The notes below the pieces were generated by a model, which was given only the letters and a program-made list of their open reading frames with translations, was not told the DNA's origin and searched no databases. A DNA stretch of 64,000 bases, taken from contig NZ_JAXCHP010000002.1 in assembly GCF_035984545.1 (NCBI RefSeq), forward strand, positions 1-64,000, read 5' to 3'. Shown piece after piece: positions 33,590-41,953 of the stretch. A program made the position numbers and the translations under genes. How positions within the stretch are numbered: the stretch's first letter is position 1; every line of letters starts with the position of its first letter. This DNA is from Cryobacterium sp. GrIS_2_6 (GTDB lineage: Bacteria; Actinomycetota; Actinomycetes; Actinomycetales; Microbacteriaceae).

Positions 33590-33628
33590 GGCTCAGGTTG
33601 GGCAGAGATTCTCTGCCCAACCTGAGCC
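33590..33628 (-). terminator. Perfect 18-bp hairpin after the PTS gene
   Basis: GGCTCAGGTTGGGCAGAG and CTCTGCCCAACCTGAGCC form an uninterrupted 18-bp stem with an ATT loop, 26 bp after the stop of the IIBCA gene. There is no T-tract on either side, but the stem is long enough to stop transcription or protect the mRNA end. Confidence 0.8.
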
Positions 33629-33654
33629 GTGACGTGCCGCTGCCGTGTAGAGAC

Positions 33655-35712
33655 TTACTTGACGGCAACCTTGATGAGTGGGCTTCCGACCTCAACATGG
33701 CCAGACGCTGCCTGGTCAATCGAACCGAACTTTTTGGCGTTGGTAACGAGTACCGGGGTCACCAGCGAGTAGCCCGCCGCTTCGATCAGCATGCGGTCGA
33801 AGGTCACCAGCGGGGTGCCTGTTTCGACCCGGTCGCCCGCGGCGACCTTGACGTCAAAGCCCTTGCCGGCCAGGTTCACGGTGTCGATGCCCACGTGGAT
33901 GAGCAGTTCGACGCCGCTGTCCAGCAGCAAGCCGAAGGCGTGACCGGTCGGCTGGGCGACGAGGACCTTGCCCGCAGCGGGCGCATAGACGGTATCCCCT
34001 GTCGGATCCACTCCGACGCCGGGCCCGACGATCCCCTTACTGAACACGGGGTCAGGAACCTCGTCGAGCGGAACGACGATACCGGCGACGGGCGAACCGA
34101 TCGTGGCCAGGAGGGTGGCCAGTGCGGTCGCCGAGCCCGTTCTGGCACCAGTTGCGGCACCGGTTCCGGAGACTACCGCGGTAGCGAGGACCGGCGCTGC
34201 GATGTGCGAACCGGCTGTGGCCTTCTTGCTCTCCGCGGCTTCGTCGGCGTCGACCTGGGCGGCAACTTCCGCCTTCTGCTCCGGCGTCTGGTAGCCGGAG
34301 AGGATCACGAGGATCATCGCGGTGAAGAAGGCTGCAGCGATGGCGATCGTGTACAGCGGGATGTTGTTGAAGGCGGGGATGGTCAACAGCGAGGTGAAGA
34401 CGAAAGCGCTGGTCTTGACGCCGCCGCCGAGCCCGATGATGACGCCACCGACGAGGCAACCGATGAGCATGCGCGGGTAGATGCGCTTGAAGCGGAGATG
34501 GATTCCGTAGAGAGACGGTTCGGAAATACCGCCGAGGAGACCGGCAGCGAGAGCGCCCGTCGCGGTCTGCTTCATCAAGCGGTCCTTCTCGCGAATGGCG
34601 AGGAAGAGCACACCGGCGGTCGCACCGAAGCACGCGAAGTTCCAGGCGCCCATCGGGCCCTGGATGAAGTCAAACCCGAGGGACTGGATGTTGAGCAGCA
34701 TGATCGCGTTCAGCGGCCAGTGCAGGCCGAGCGGAACCATGAACGGGTAGGCCAGCGGGATGACGACCGCGAAGATGAACGGCGAGAAATCGTTGATCGA
34801 CTTGAGGAAGTTACCGAGTCCGGCTCCGCCGTACACACCGATCGGGCCGATCAGGAAGGCGGTCAGCGGGATCATGATGAGCATGCTGATGAACGGCACG
34901 AAGATCAGCTGGACGCTGGACGGGATGATCTTCTTCAGGAGCACGGTCAGGGCGGCGAGCACTCCGGCCATCAGCAGCGGCGGGAACACCTGCGAGCTGT
35001 AGTCGAATACGGTCAGCGGCAGTCCGAAGATCTGCACGACGGATGCGTGGCCGCCGAAGACGGACGCCGCACCATCGGTCTTGCCCAGGGCTGTGAAGCC
35101 GGGGAGCATGACGACGGCCATGATTCCGAAGCCGACCCAGGGGTCGGCGCCCATCCGCTTGGAGGCGTTGTATGCGACCATCAGCGGCAGGAAGACGAAG
35201 ACGCCCTGCCACATCAGGTTCACGAACTGCCAGGACGGATCAAGGGTCACGCCGGGCGCGTTCCAGGCCGGGATGACACCGAGGGTCGCCATCAAGGCCA
35301 TGAATGTGATGAACAGCGACGCGCCCAGCAGCGCACCGAGGATCGGCCGGAACGAGTCCGACAGAACCTCGAAGAACGTGTCGAGCCCGGCGAACTTTCC
35401 GCGCGGACCCTTCGCCTTCCCCGCGGCCTTCATGTCAGCGATGGAGTCGCCGGCACTAATCTTCTTCATTTCGGGTAGCGCCCAAATCTCGTTGTATACG
35501 GTCTCAACCGCACCGCCGATAACGACCTGGTATCGGTCGCCGGTTTGGGGAACGGCGCCCAGAACCACCGGGATGGCCTCGACGGCCGCCTGGTCGATTC
35601 CGGATGCGTCCTTGAGCTGGAAGCGAAGCCGGGTGGCGCAGTGGGTGAGGCCCACGATGTTCCCGGCACCTCCAATACTTTGAACAATGTCTGCAGCAGG
35701 TTTTGACGCCAC
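33655..35712 (-). CDS. PTS permease EIIBCA, beta-glucoside family
   Basis: A 685-residue single-chain sugar permease that imports and phosphorylates its sugar. The IIB domain comes first, with Cys25 in LTHCATRLRFQLKDASGID. The IIC membrane domain (about residues 100-450) contains FFEVLSDSFRPILGALLGAS and GISEPSLYGIHLRFKR, both typical of the beta-glucoside/sucrose group. The IIA domain is last, with the phospho-histidine near residue 606 in LLIHVGIDTVNLAGKGF. The GTG at 35712 has AAGGAG seven bases upstream. No antiterminator or phospho-glucosidase gene is adjacent, so the sugar is unknown; beta-glucosides, trehalose or sucrose are all possible. Confidence 0.93.
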   Translation of the reverse strand: MASKPAADIVQSIGGAGNIVGLTHCATRLRFQLKDASGIDQAAVEAIPVVLGAVPQTGDRYQVVIGGAVETVYNEIWALPEMKKISAGDSIADMKAAGKAKGPRGKFAGLDTFFEVLSDSFRPILGALLGASLFITFMALMATLGVIPAWNAPGVTLDPSWQFVNLMWQGVFVFLPLMVAYNASKRMGADPWVGFGIMAVVMLPGFTALGKTDGAASVFGGHASVVQIFGLPLTVFDYSSQVFPPLLMAGVLAALTVLLKKIIPSSVQLIFVPFISMLIMIPLTAFLIGPIGVYGGAGLGNFLKSINDFSPFIFAVVIPLAYPFMVPLGLHWPLNAIMLLNIQSLGFDFIQGPMGAWNFACFGATAGVLFLAIREKDRLMKQTATGALAAGLLGGISEPSLYGIHLRFKRIYPRMLIGCLVGGVIIGLGGGVKTSAFVFTSLLTIPAFNNIPLYTIAIAAAFFTAMILVILSGYQTPEQKAEVAAQVDADEAAESKKATAGSHIAAPVLATAVVSGTGAATGARTGSATALATLLATIGSPVAGIVVPLDEVPDPVFSKGIVGPGVGVDPTGDTVYAPAAGKVLVAQPTGHAFGLLLDSGVELLIHVGIDTVNLAGKGFDVKVAAGDRVETGTPLVTFDRMLIEAAGYSLVTPVLVTNAKKFGSIDQAASGHVEVGSPLIKVAVK

Positions 35713-36099
35713 CTTGATCTCCTTACGATATGGATGCGGAACGTGCCGAGTTCCACTTGCCTGCAGCTCAACGTGAACTCCGTAGTCCGGCCAAGAAGAT
35801 CGTGTCAACTCCACACATCATTAGCAATGATAACGGCTTTGCACTCAACTGCACCGAACTCGGTTACCTGCTTAGGACGGACTTGACGCGCAAGAAAACG
35901 CCGACGCCCCCGACGTGGTCTACATCCTGAGCTCCCCCCGAACCAACGCCTCTTCGCGGCGTGTTTTTAACGCGATGGGACGTGGATTACCCGTCGCAGC
36001 GTGCCGCAACCGTCGTCGCCATCGCCGTCGACGTCGATGGGCAAAATTTGTTCCCAAAGCATTCCCCATGGGCCGTCATAGCGCAACGACTGCACGCTG
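35713..36099. other. Leader region of the PTS gene
   Basis: No gene is seen. AT-richer sequence around 35815-35850 (CATTAGCAATGATAACGG) could hold the PTS promoter on the minus strand, but no clear operator or antiterminator target hairpin was found. It ends at the left repeat of an IS3 element. Confidence 0.4.
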
Positions 36100-36165
36100 G
36101 GGACTGCCCCCGGTTTGGTTGACTCCTGACCTGTGGAGATTCGTCTTCGCTGGAATGATGTCATC

Positions 36166-36450
36166 ATGCCCAAGCCCTATCCACCCGAGTTCCGCCGCGA
36201 TGTTGTCGCGGTAGCCCGGAAGCACGAAGCCCCGCTGAATCAGATCGCGAAGGACTTCGGGATCTCGGAGTCCTGCCTGGCGAACTGGCTTAAGAAAGCC
36301 GACGTCCAGGAAGGCGTCAAGCCCGGCGTGGCCGAGAAGGAATCCGCGGAACTGCGCGATGCCAGGAAGCGCATCCGGCTGCTCGAGCAGGAAGCTGAGG
36401 TCATGCGGCGGGCCGTGGCGTATCTGTCCCGGGACGTCAACCCAAAATGA
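36166..36450 (+). CDS. IS3-family OrfA (HTH, leucine zipper)
   Basis: A 94-residue DNA-binding protein: MPKPYPPEFRRDVVAVARKH, then QIAKDFGISESCLANWLKKA (HTH) and a heptad-like helix ELRDARKRIRLLEQEAEVMR that should oligomerise. The ATG at 36166 is used. Its stop overlaps the orfB start (ATGA, 36447-36450). A separate coupled orfB start rather than only a frameshift fusion is possible; IS3 elements commonly make an OrfAB fusion by frameshifting. Confidence 0.93.
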   Translation: MPKPYPPEFRRDVVAVARKHEAPLNQIAKDFGISESCLANWLKKADVQEGVKPGVAEKESAELRDARKRIRLLEQEAEVMRRAVAYLSRDVNPK

Positions 36451-37310
36451 TGTACCCGCTGGTCCTCGAACTGGCCGTCGACGGTGTCCCCGTCACGGTG
36501 ACCTGCCGGGTGTTGCGCTTCTCCAAACAAGCGTTCTACCAGTGGAAGCGAAACCCTATCTCCCAGCGCGACTGGGACGACGCCCACATCACCAACGCCG
36601 CCTGGGATGCCCACCGGGACGACCCTGCGTTCGGCTACCGGTTCATCGCCGACGAGCTCCACCAGGCGGGCCTCAGCGCCAGCGAGAACCGGGTCTGGCG
36701 GCTCTGCTCCCAGCAGCGGCTCTGGTCCGTGTTCGCGAAGAAACGCGGCCTCACGCGCAAGGCCGGCCCGCCCGTCCACGACGACCTCGTCGAGCGGAAA
36801 TTCACCGCGACACGCCCGAACCAGCTCTGGCTCACCGACATCACCGAACACCGCACCGACGAGGGCAAGATCTACCTCTGCGCGATCAAAAACGTCTACT
36901 CGAACAAGATCGTCGGTTACTCCATCGACTCCAGGATGAAGGCGTCCCTGGCCGTCGCAGCGGCCCGGAACGCGATAGGCCAGCGCACCATCGACGGCAC
37001 GATCCTGCACTCGGACCGCGGGTCCCAATTCCGGTCCAACGCCTTCATCCGGGTACTGAAGAACAACGGCATCACCGGCTCGATGGGCCGCGTCGGCGCG
37101 TGCGGCGACAACGCCGCGATGGAGTCCTTCTTCGCGCTGCTGCAGAAGAACGTCCTCGACCGGCAGCGGTGGTCAACCCGAGAAGAACTACGCCTCGCGA
37201 TTGTGGTCTGGATCGAGCGGACCTACCACCGCAAGCGCCGTCAACGCCGCCTCGGCAAGCTCACCCCGATCGAGTTTGAGACAATAAACATGGCCCTCAA
37301 AGCCGCCTGA
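36447..37310 (+). CDS. IS3-family OrfB transposase
   Basis: A 287-residue catalytic subunit with the rve DDE core: Asp in NQLWLTDITEHRTDEGKIYL, Asp in ILHSDRGSQFRSNAF, Glu in GDNAAMESFFALLQKN. The N-terminal HTH_21-type region (YRFIADELHQAGLSASENRV) is present. The ATG at 36447 overlaps the orfA stop. The frame is intact to MALKAA at 37310, so the element may be active. Confidence 0.95.
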   Translation: MMYPLVLELAVDGVPVTVTCRVLRFSKQAFYQWKRNPISQRDWDDAHITNAAWDAHRDDPAFGYRFIADELHQAGLSASENRVWRLCSQQRLWSVFAKKRGLTRKAGPPVHDDLVERKFTATRPNQLWLTDITEHRTDEGKIYLCAIKNVYSNKIVGYSIDSRMKASLAVAAARNAIGQRTIDGTILHSDRGSQFRSNAFIRVLKNNGITGSMGRVGACGDNAAMESFFALLQKNVLDRQRWSTREELRLAIVVWIERTYHRKRRQRRLGKLTPIEFETINMALKAA

Positions 37311-37363
37311 AACCACTAACCCTTTGAGTCAACTGAACTCGGGGCAGTCCCTTCCGAGAGGAG

Positions 37364-37430
37364 GTCAAGCAGGGCAGACTGGTCTAGAGCCACCGTGTGA
37401 CGTGTCTTTCTGTGAGGAACTTTGAACGGT
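37364..37430 (-). mobile_element. IS256-A relic at the transposase start
   Basis: GTCAAGCAGGGCAGACTGGT followed by CTAGAGCCA is the reverse of the IS256-A transposase start (MALDQSALL), then a diverged copy of the leader (TGTCTTTCTGTGAG). It lies 12 bp beyond the IS3 right end. Neither terminal repeat survives. Confidence 0.7.
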
Positions 37431-37494
37431 ATGTTAAAGAGATCGCAGCGCGACAACAGCCACCGTGCAGCCTCACGCAGGGTTGGGCCCTTAG

Positions 37495-37617
37495 GCCCTC
37501 TCTGTGGAGGAGGTCGCGTCCAAGACCGGCCTCGTGGTCCAGACCCTCAACAACTGGCGCACTGCGACCAAAACGGGCCGCGTAGCCGCACCCTTATTTT
37601 TTAAGCTCGCCAGATAA
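37495..37617 (+). pseudogene. Excisionase-like HTH fragment
   Basis: The frame from GTG 37504 reads VEEVASKTGLVVQTLNNWRT, then ATKTGRVAAPLFFKLAR and a stop. This is the HTH and wing of small excisionase/MerR-like proteins found with integrases and plasmids, which normally continue with a GRRVxY motif. It is cut there and lacks an upstream start. It suggests that a vanished integrative element once lay here. Confidence 0.55.
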
Positions 37618-37778
37618 TCATCTTCTGGGCGCAGTCCATCGATGCACGCCTCGCGACCATCGAGGGGTGCAATTCTCGGACGGCTTACTCAGCATCTCAG
37701 TGCAGAACGCCGGGTAAGTCACAACTTCGACACGTACGCTTAATAAGGCACGCCGACCAAATTGTTGCGAGTCTCCTT

Positions 37779-38771
37779 GTTTGACGATGAGGCCGGAGTT
37801 GGGCGTCACTTTGGTTGACGATGGGCTTGTCCCCATCGGCGGCATCATCGTGACGAGCAGCGCTGGTCGGGGACGGGCGCTCGGACCGGGGTCGTCGCGC
37901 TGATCGTGGCCGGCCCGATCGCCATGGTGACGGCGGCCGCCGCATCTTCAACACGAGGTGGCCCCTTCCCCCGCCGGCTGTGGTATTCAAGAGTTGTTGA
38001 CATGACCTGGTGGCAGCAGAACGGAACCAAACCCGATGATCGTCGTCTCCTCGCCGGAGCAGGCCGAGGCCCTGCTCGACGCGGGCCAGCTGGGCTGCCC
38101 CGGCTGCTCCGGGACGCTGCGCCCGCACGGGTATGGCCGCGTCCGCCGGGTGCGTAGCCTCGGCGGCGAACCGGTCACGGTGCGCCCCCGCCGCGCCCGC
38201 TGCTTCTCGTGCGCGGCCACGCACGTGCTGCTGCCCGCCGGACTGGTGTTGCGCCGGGCGGACACGACAGAGGTCATCGGCACGGCCTTGGCGGCGAAGG
38301 CCCGCGGCGACGGGCATCGTACGATCGCGGCCCAGCTGGACCGCCCGGTCTCCACGGTGCGCCGCTGGCTCCGGCGGGCACGAGAGCCACACGCCGGCTG
38401 GTTGCATCAACAGAGCGTGCAGCACGCGTACCGTGCCGATCCTGACCTCCTGAACCGCGAGCTGGTCTGGCCGACCACGCTTGGAGACGCACTGAACCTC
38501 CTCGCCGGCGCGGCACTGGCCTGCCAGAAGCGTTGGGACTGCCCGTTGCCGGCGTGGACGCTGATCGGAATGTTCACCCGCGGCCGACTCCTGCCCCCAC
38601 CCCTGCGCACCTGAGAACCCGCGCCGGTGCGCTCGCGCACGCCCGAAAGTCGCCGTCATCGTGACGACCGTGACATCTCCCACGTCACCGCTGACGATCA
38701 CCACGTCACCGTGCCGACGAAACCCTCAAAACTCATCGTCAAATTGGATGACGCCTCATCGTCATCCAACG
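37779..38771 (+). mobile_element. Candidate DUF6431 element bounded by inverted, repeated ends
   Basis: The left end has TTTGACGATGAGGC, GGCGTCACTTTGG and TTGACGATGG (37780-37824). The right end, read inward, has GATGACGATGAGGCGTCATC then CAATTTGACGATGAG (38765-38733). The same motifs occur in the same order at both ends in opposite orientation, so this looks like a mobile unit of about 1 kb. It encodes only the DUF6431 protein and no DDE transposase. Boundaries are approximate, and the copy may be non-autonomous. Confidence 0.55.
38036..38614 (+). CDS. DUF6431-type zinc-ribbon/HTH protein
   Basis: A 192-residue protein. A zinc-ribbon-like start (LGCPGCSGTLRPHGYGRVRR, then ARCFSCAATHVLLP, four cysteines in two pairs) is followed by an HTH helix set (GDGHRTIAAQLDRPVSTVRRWLRRARE). 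I recognise this as the DUF6431 type, often found beside transposases in Actinobacteria, where it probably binds element DNA. The ATG at 38036 fits the start of the ribbon. Here the usual DDE partner is missing, but repeated inverted ends flank the gene. Confidence 0.75.
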   Translation: MIVVSSPEQAEALLDAGQLGCPGCSGTLRPHGYGRVRRVRSLGGEPVTVRPRRARCFSCAATHVLLPAGLVLRRADTTEVIGTALAAKARGDGHRTIAAQLDRPVSTVRRWLRRAREPHAGWLHQQSVQHAYRADPDLLNRELVWPTTLGDALNLLAGAALACQKRWDCPLPAWTLIGMFTRGRLLPPPLRT

Positions 38772-38813
38772 TGACGGACAACAACCAAATCCCCTTGGTC
38801 GGCGTGCTTTGTT

Positions 38814-39030
38814 GTGTTCAGCGGCGCTTACCTCGCGGACATACTGGGGAATACCCCGATGCGGCTAGAACGGGACACACTGCAGGAACTCGTTGCCGAG
38901 CTTCACGCGCAAGGGATGAGGACAAGGGCTATCGCGCCGATTATGGGAGTGCGCGGCGACATCATGGTAAAAGACATTCGAGGTGGCGGAAATCCGCCAC
39001 CTGCGCCGGGTCCGGAACCTGAGTCCTACT
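38814..39030 (+). pseudogene. ParB/HTH-type regulator fragment
   Basis: The frame contains LERDTLQELVAELHAQGMRT, then RAIAPIMGVRGDIMVKDI, resembling the helix-turn-helix found in many actinobacterial plasmid or phage regulators (usually STRAIAPIVGVGxxTVxRDL). It has no convincing start, the HTH recognition helix is altered, and downstream it runs antisense to another small ORF. Confidence 0.4.
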
Positions 39031-39044
39031 GGTCCCCCGAAGAG

Positions 39045-39155
39045 TCATTCGTCGGGACGCACAGCCTTGAGGCAATCTACGCACCACCAGTTATCGTCGA
39101 CTGCCAGCATAGGCTCGTCGCACTTGGGACAGTTCGGCGTAATGAGGTAGTCCAT
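39045..39155 (-). CDS. Possible 36-residue zinc-ribbon protein
   Basis: MDYLITPNCPKCDEPMLAVD followed by DNWWCVDCLKAVRPDE forms a two-CxxC zinc ribbon. The frame is open further upstream, to 39308, with unconserved sequence. Size and motif resemble small zinc-ribbon proteins annotated in Actinobacteria, but no function is known. Confidence 0.45.
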   Translation of the reverse strand: MDYLITPNCPKCDEPMLAVDDNWWCVDCLKAVRPDE

Positions 39156-39315
39156 GCCATGAGTCTGCTCCGAATTGGTGATCGGGTGTGAGAAGAGCGA
39201 CCAGATGTCCAAAAAACAACTGGCTTTGGCTCTAGCGGTTGTGGGGTCATTCGGCTTCAATCGGCGTGTGAATGTCGGTGAACTCTGGGCATACGGGACG
39301 AGCGACAATCTGCTT

Positions 39316-39513
39316 GGTTACGTCCCGGTGAGTGGTGTGGTTTCCCGCTCTTGAGCGTTGCTTCGTCAACAGGAAGAGCCACCGTGGGATGGTCAGTGAG
39401 AACCGATCAAAGAACTCACGAAGGACACCACACGATGGCTCTAGACCAGTCTGCCCTGCTCAACCTGCTGGGAGAACTCAAACTCACCGATGTCACCGAC
39501 CGCATCCGCGTCG
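39316..39513 (+). mobile_element. Left end of IS256-A with 26 codons of transposase
   Basis: GGTTACGTCCCGGTGAGTGG at 39316 is the left terminal repeat. It is followed by the complete leader and the transposase start at 39435 (MALDQSALLNLLGELKLTDV) to RIRVA, where the match ends abruptly next to the IS110 region. The rest of the gene is absent. An IS256-A right end appears at 41280-41374. Confidence 0.88.
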
Positions 39514-39537
39514 CGGAATTTGATGCTCCTATTGTTG

Positions 39538-40761
39538 TCAAGCGCTGACTTTGGGTTGTTCACTGAGCCATGTGCGGTAGCGCTCAGAAAGGACTCGATC
39601 TTGGGTGGCGCCGCGTTCAATGCGCGAGATGGCTTTGGGCCAGGCGCTCAGCTCGAGTGCTACTGCGGTCTGGGTGAGGTGCAACGCGAGGCGCCGTGGA
39701 CGCAGGTCGTTGGTTAGCAGGCCGGGCCGTGGGTTTTGCAGGACGCGGTATATTTCGCGGGCGACGTAGCGCTTGAGGCAGCGCATGATCTCCTTCTTGC
39801 CTTTGCCCTCGCTGGTGCGTTTGACGACGTAATCCTGGGTGCGTTGGTCCTTCGCCATGCGCACTAGAACGATGCGGTGAATCGCGGAGTTCGCGGCGCG
39901 GTCGCCACCGCGGGAGAGCCGGTGCCGTGTCGTCTTGCCCGATGACGCAGGGATCGGTGCGACGCCGGCCAATGCGGCGAATTGGGCTTCTGTGGTCAGG
40001 CGCTCGGGGTTGTCGCCGATAGTGACCAGCAGTTGGGAGGCTACGGCGGTGCCGACACCTTTGATCAGGGTCAGGGCTGGGGCGTGCTCGGCGATAATGC
40101 GGGCGAGCTCGGCGTCGCAGTCATCGATCTCGGTGGTGAGGTAGGCATGGCGGGCGGCCATGCGTTTGAGCGTGACGGCGGTCGCGACGAGGGGGTCTGT
40201 GATGTCTCCGGTCGGGCGCGAGGTGGCCATGCTTTTGGCACGGGATTCGCTGGTCTTGCCCCGATATTTGGCCCGGATACTCTCTGGGGCCGATGTCAGT
40301 ACGGCGCTGATCTGCGCTAGTACCGCGGTGCGTGCCTTCATCGCGCTGGTGCGCGCGGTGCGCAGCACCCGGAGGGCTTCGACGTTACCGTCGCGGGCTT
40401 TTGGTGTAGAGGTGCCGCGCTGGGCGAGGACAGATTCGGCGGCCTGGTAGGCGTCTAGCGGATCGGACTTGCCGTGGATGCGTCGGGCTTGGCGATTGGG
40501 CCGGTTGACCTCTTTCACCTCGAAGCCCTCGTGGATCAAGACCCGGGTCAATTCAGCACCGTAGGACCCTGTTCCTTCGACGCCGACAGCGATCACCGGT
40601 CCATACCGGGTGATGTATTCGGCGATTTCCCGGTAGCCGGATCCCACGGCCAGAAACTTCTTATCGGCAAGGTGTTTGCCGTAATTGGTGATGATGGCGA
40701 CGTGATGGGTGTCGGCGTGGGTGTCGATGCCGGCGATGACGCTGATGTCGTCGTTTGTCAT
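39538..40761 (-). CDS. IS110-family DEDD recombinase/transposase
   Basis: A 407-residue enzyme. The RuvC-like DEDD residues are visible: Asp in VIAGIDTHADTHHVAI, Glu in AVGVEGTGSYG, and the Asp pair in HGKSDPLDAYQAA. The C-terminal Tnp20 domain contains IKGVGTAVASQLL and PIPASSGKTTRHRLSRGGDR, including its catalytic Ser. The ATG at 40761 opens MTNDDISVIAGID. IS110 enzymes use a structured non-coding RNA from the element's end to choose donor and target. The adjacent upstream region here is a candidate for it. The frame is intact, so the element may be active. Confidence 0.94.
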   Translation of the reverse strand: MTNDDISVIAGIDTHADTHHVAIITNYGKHLADKKFLAVGSGYREIAEYITRYGPVIAVGVEGTGSYGAELTRVLIHEGFEVKEVNRPNRQARRIHGKSDPLDAYQAAESVLAQRGTSTPKARDGNVEALRVLRTARTSAMKARTAVLAQISAVLTSAPESIRAKYRGKTSESRAKSMATSRPTGDITDPLVATAVTLKRMAARHAYLTTEIDDCDAELARIIAEHAPALTLIKGVGTAVASQLLVTIGDNPERLTTEAQFAALAGVAPIPASSGKTTRHRLSRGGDRAANSAIHRIVLVRMAKDQRTQDYVVKRTSEGKGKKEIMRCLKRYVAREIYRVLQNPRPGLLTNDLRPRRLALHLTQTAVALELSAWPKAISRIERGATQDRVLSERYRTWLSEQPKVSA

Positions 40762-41000
40762 GATGGGAATAGCTCCTCTGACGCTCGAGTAACAGGGTGG
40801 ACTCGCGTTCGCCAGGTGGGCAGACAAGACGGTGATGGGACTTCTTGGTCAAGCTCCTATTAGGTCATGTCCGCCTGGCGAATGCGTTTGATGCAAGCCG
40901 CGGAACGGTGGACGGATCAAATTAAGGACAGCTTCAAGAAGCGTCAGTCAAGGTTGGAGTCACACCATTCCACGGCCTACTTCCATCATCACCGTCAAGG
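40762..41000 (-). ncRNA. Candidate bridge-RNA region of the IS110 element
   Basis: This non-coding stretch directly upstream of the IS110 transposase contains a long-range inverted repeat, TTCGCCAGGTGGGC (40808-40821) against GTCCGCCTGGCGAA (40869-40882), 12 of 14 pairs. A loop of about 47 bases lies between. IS110 elements are known to encode a bridge RNA in their non-coding ends, with loops complementary to target and donor. Location and structure fit, but I could not identify the guide loops or the exact element end. Confidence 0.45.
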
Positions 41001-41019
41001 TGAATGGGGCCAGCGTGAG

Positions 41020-41279
41020 TTAGGCGGCTAGTTTCGGCTCGTCTTCTTGTGCTTGGGCGGGCTTGTTGATCCAGGCCGTGTCGGGGGTGGTGAGGATCTT
41101 GGGATCGACGCTGGTGCTGAAGCGTTCCGGGTTCCGTGCCCGGGCTTCAGCCAGGGTCGCGGACCTCTCTGCGGCTTTGCCGGCCGCGAAGCCGTAGTGG
41201 ACGTCGGCGGGCGTGTTCAGGCCGATGCCGGTGTGATGGTGGGTGTGGTTGTAGCCCTCGACGAAAGTGTCCATGAAGC
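41020..41279 (-). pseudogene. IS3-type transposase C-terminal fragment
   Basis: The minus strand reads FMDTFVEGYNHTHHHTGIGL, NTPADVHYGFAAGKAAERSA, then NPERFSTSVDPKILTTPDTA to a stop. This is the tail of an IS3-family OrfB of a subgroup different from the intact copy at 36447. It joins directly to an IS256-A right end at 41280, so the first two thirds of the gene are lost. Confidence 0.8.
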
Positions 41280-41374
41280 GGTGATCCTCCCCGAACTCGC
41301 CGCCGCCGCCGCCTAAGCTAGAACAACTGGCCCGCACGGTGTTGAGAAACTCCACCACTCAGCGGAACGTGACC
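41280..41374 (+). mobile_element. Right end of IS256-A
   Basis: The last codons of the IS256-A transposase (VILPELAAA) are followed by the stop, the CTAGAACAACTGGCCCGCAC trailer and the terminal repeat CTCAGCGGAACGTGACC. It abuts an IS3 fragment on the left and a truncated IS5 element on the right. Confidence 0.88.
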
Positions 41375-41953
41375 CAGCACGAGGGCGCTCAGAACAGCTC
41401 CACCTCGATAAGTGAGGGCGAGTTTGTCGTAGCGGGTGGCGAGTCCGCGCCACTGCTTGAGGGTGTTGAACGAACGCTCGATGACGTTGCGGCGCTTGTA
41501 GGCTCCTTTGTCGAGGCCGACCGGACGGCCACCGTTTCGTCCGCGGCGTTTCCGGTTGCCGACCTGGTCGGAGCGTTCGGGAATAACGACTTGGATGCCT
41601 CGCTTTCGCAGCATGGCCCGGTGCGCTTTAGCCGAGTAGGCCTTGTCTGCAAGTACCCGGTCGGGTCGAGTGCGAGCCCGTCCGGGGCCGATCCGGTCGA
41701 CGCTGAGCGAAGCCATGACCTCCGGGAACATGGGCGAATCGCCGCCCTGCCCGGTGCCCAAAAGCACCACGAGCGGGCGCATGTTCCCGTCGCAAAGCTG
41801 GTGAATCTTGGTGGTCACACCACCGCGGGACCGGCCAATGGCATGATCAGGAGGCTCTTCCAAAAGATTCGTGTAATTCGACAGGGCCCCCTGTGACGCG
41901 CGGAAGATTCGTCGCGTGTTGATGCCACTGTCGAGTCCACGGACACCTCCCAA
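41375..41953 (-). pseudogene. IS5 transposase, second frame
   Basis: This frame carries the catalytic core: NYTNLLEEPPDHAIGRSRGG, TTKIHQLCDG, RVLADKAYSAKAHRAMLRKR, then YKRRNVIERSFNTLKQWRG with the final Glu. It ends in DKLALTYRGGAVLSALVLG, after which sequence of the IS256 relic is translated. Elements of this group often express it by frameshifting from the first frame, but the lost C-terminus and left end make this copy defective. Confidence 0.75.

Larger units (their letters stand above)
36100..37351 (+). mobile_element. IS3-family insertion sequence
   Basis: The element is about 1,252 bp. The left end begins GGGACTGCCCCCGGTTTGG and the right end, read inward, begins GGGACTGCCCCGAGTTCAG; both continue to TTGACTC, giving about 26-bp inverted repeats. 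It carries orfA and orfB with a 4-bp overlap. I find no matching 3-bp target duplication at the flanks (CTG versus TTC), so adjacent DNA may have been lost after insertion. A solo right end of the same type lies at 24731-24798. Confidence 0.9.

Noticed and set aside
33598..35478. 626-codon plus-strand frame across the PTS IIBCA gene
   Set aside because: It is a highly charged shadow frame antisense to a fully conserved PTS protein, and it also reads through the terminator hairpin.
37618..38704. 335-codon minus-strand frame over the DUF6431 gene
   Set aside because: It is antisense to a convincing zinc-ribbon/HTH protein, arginine-rich and without domain features.
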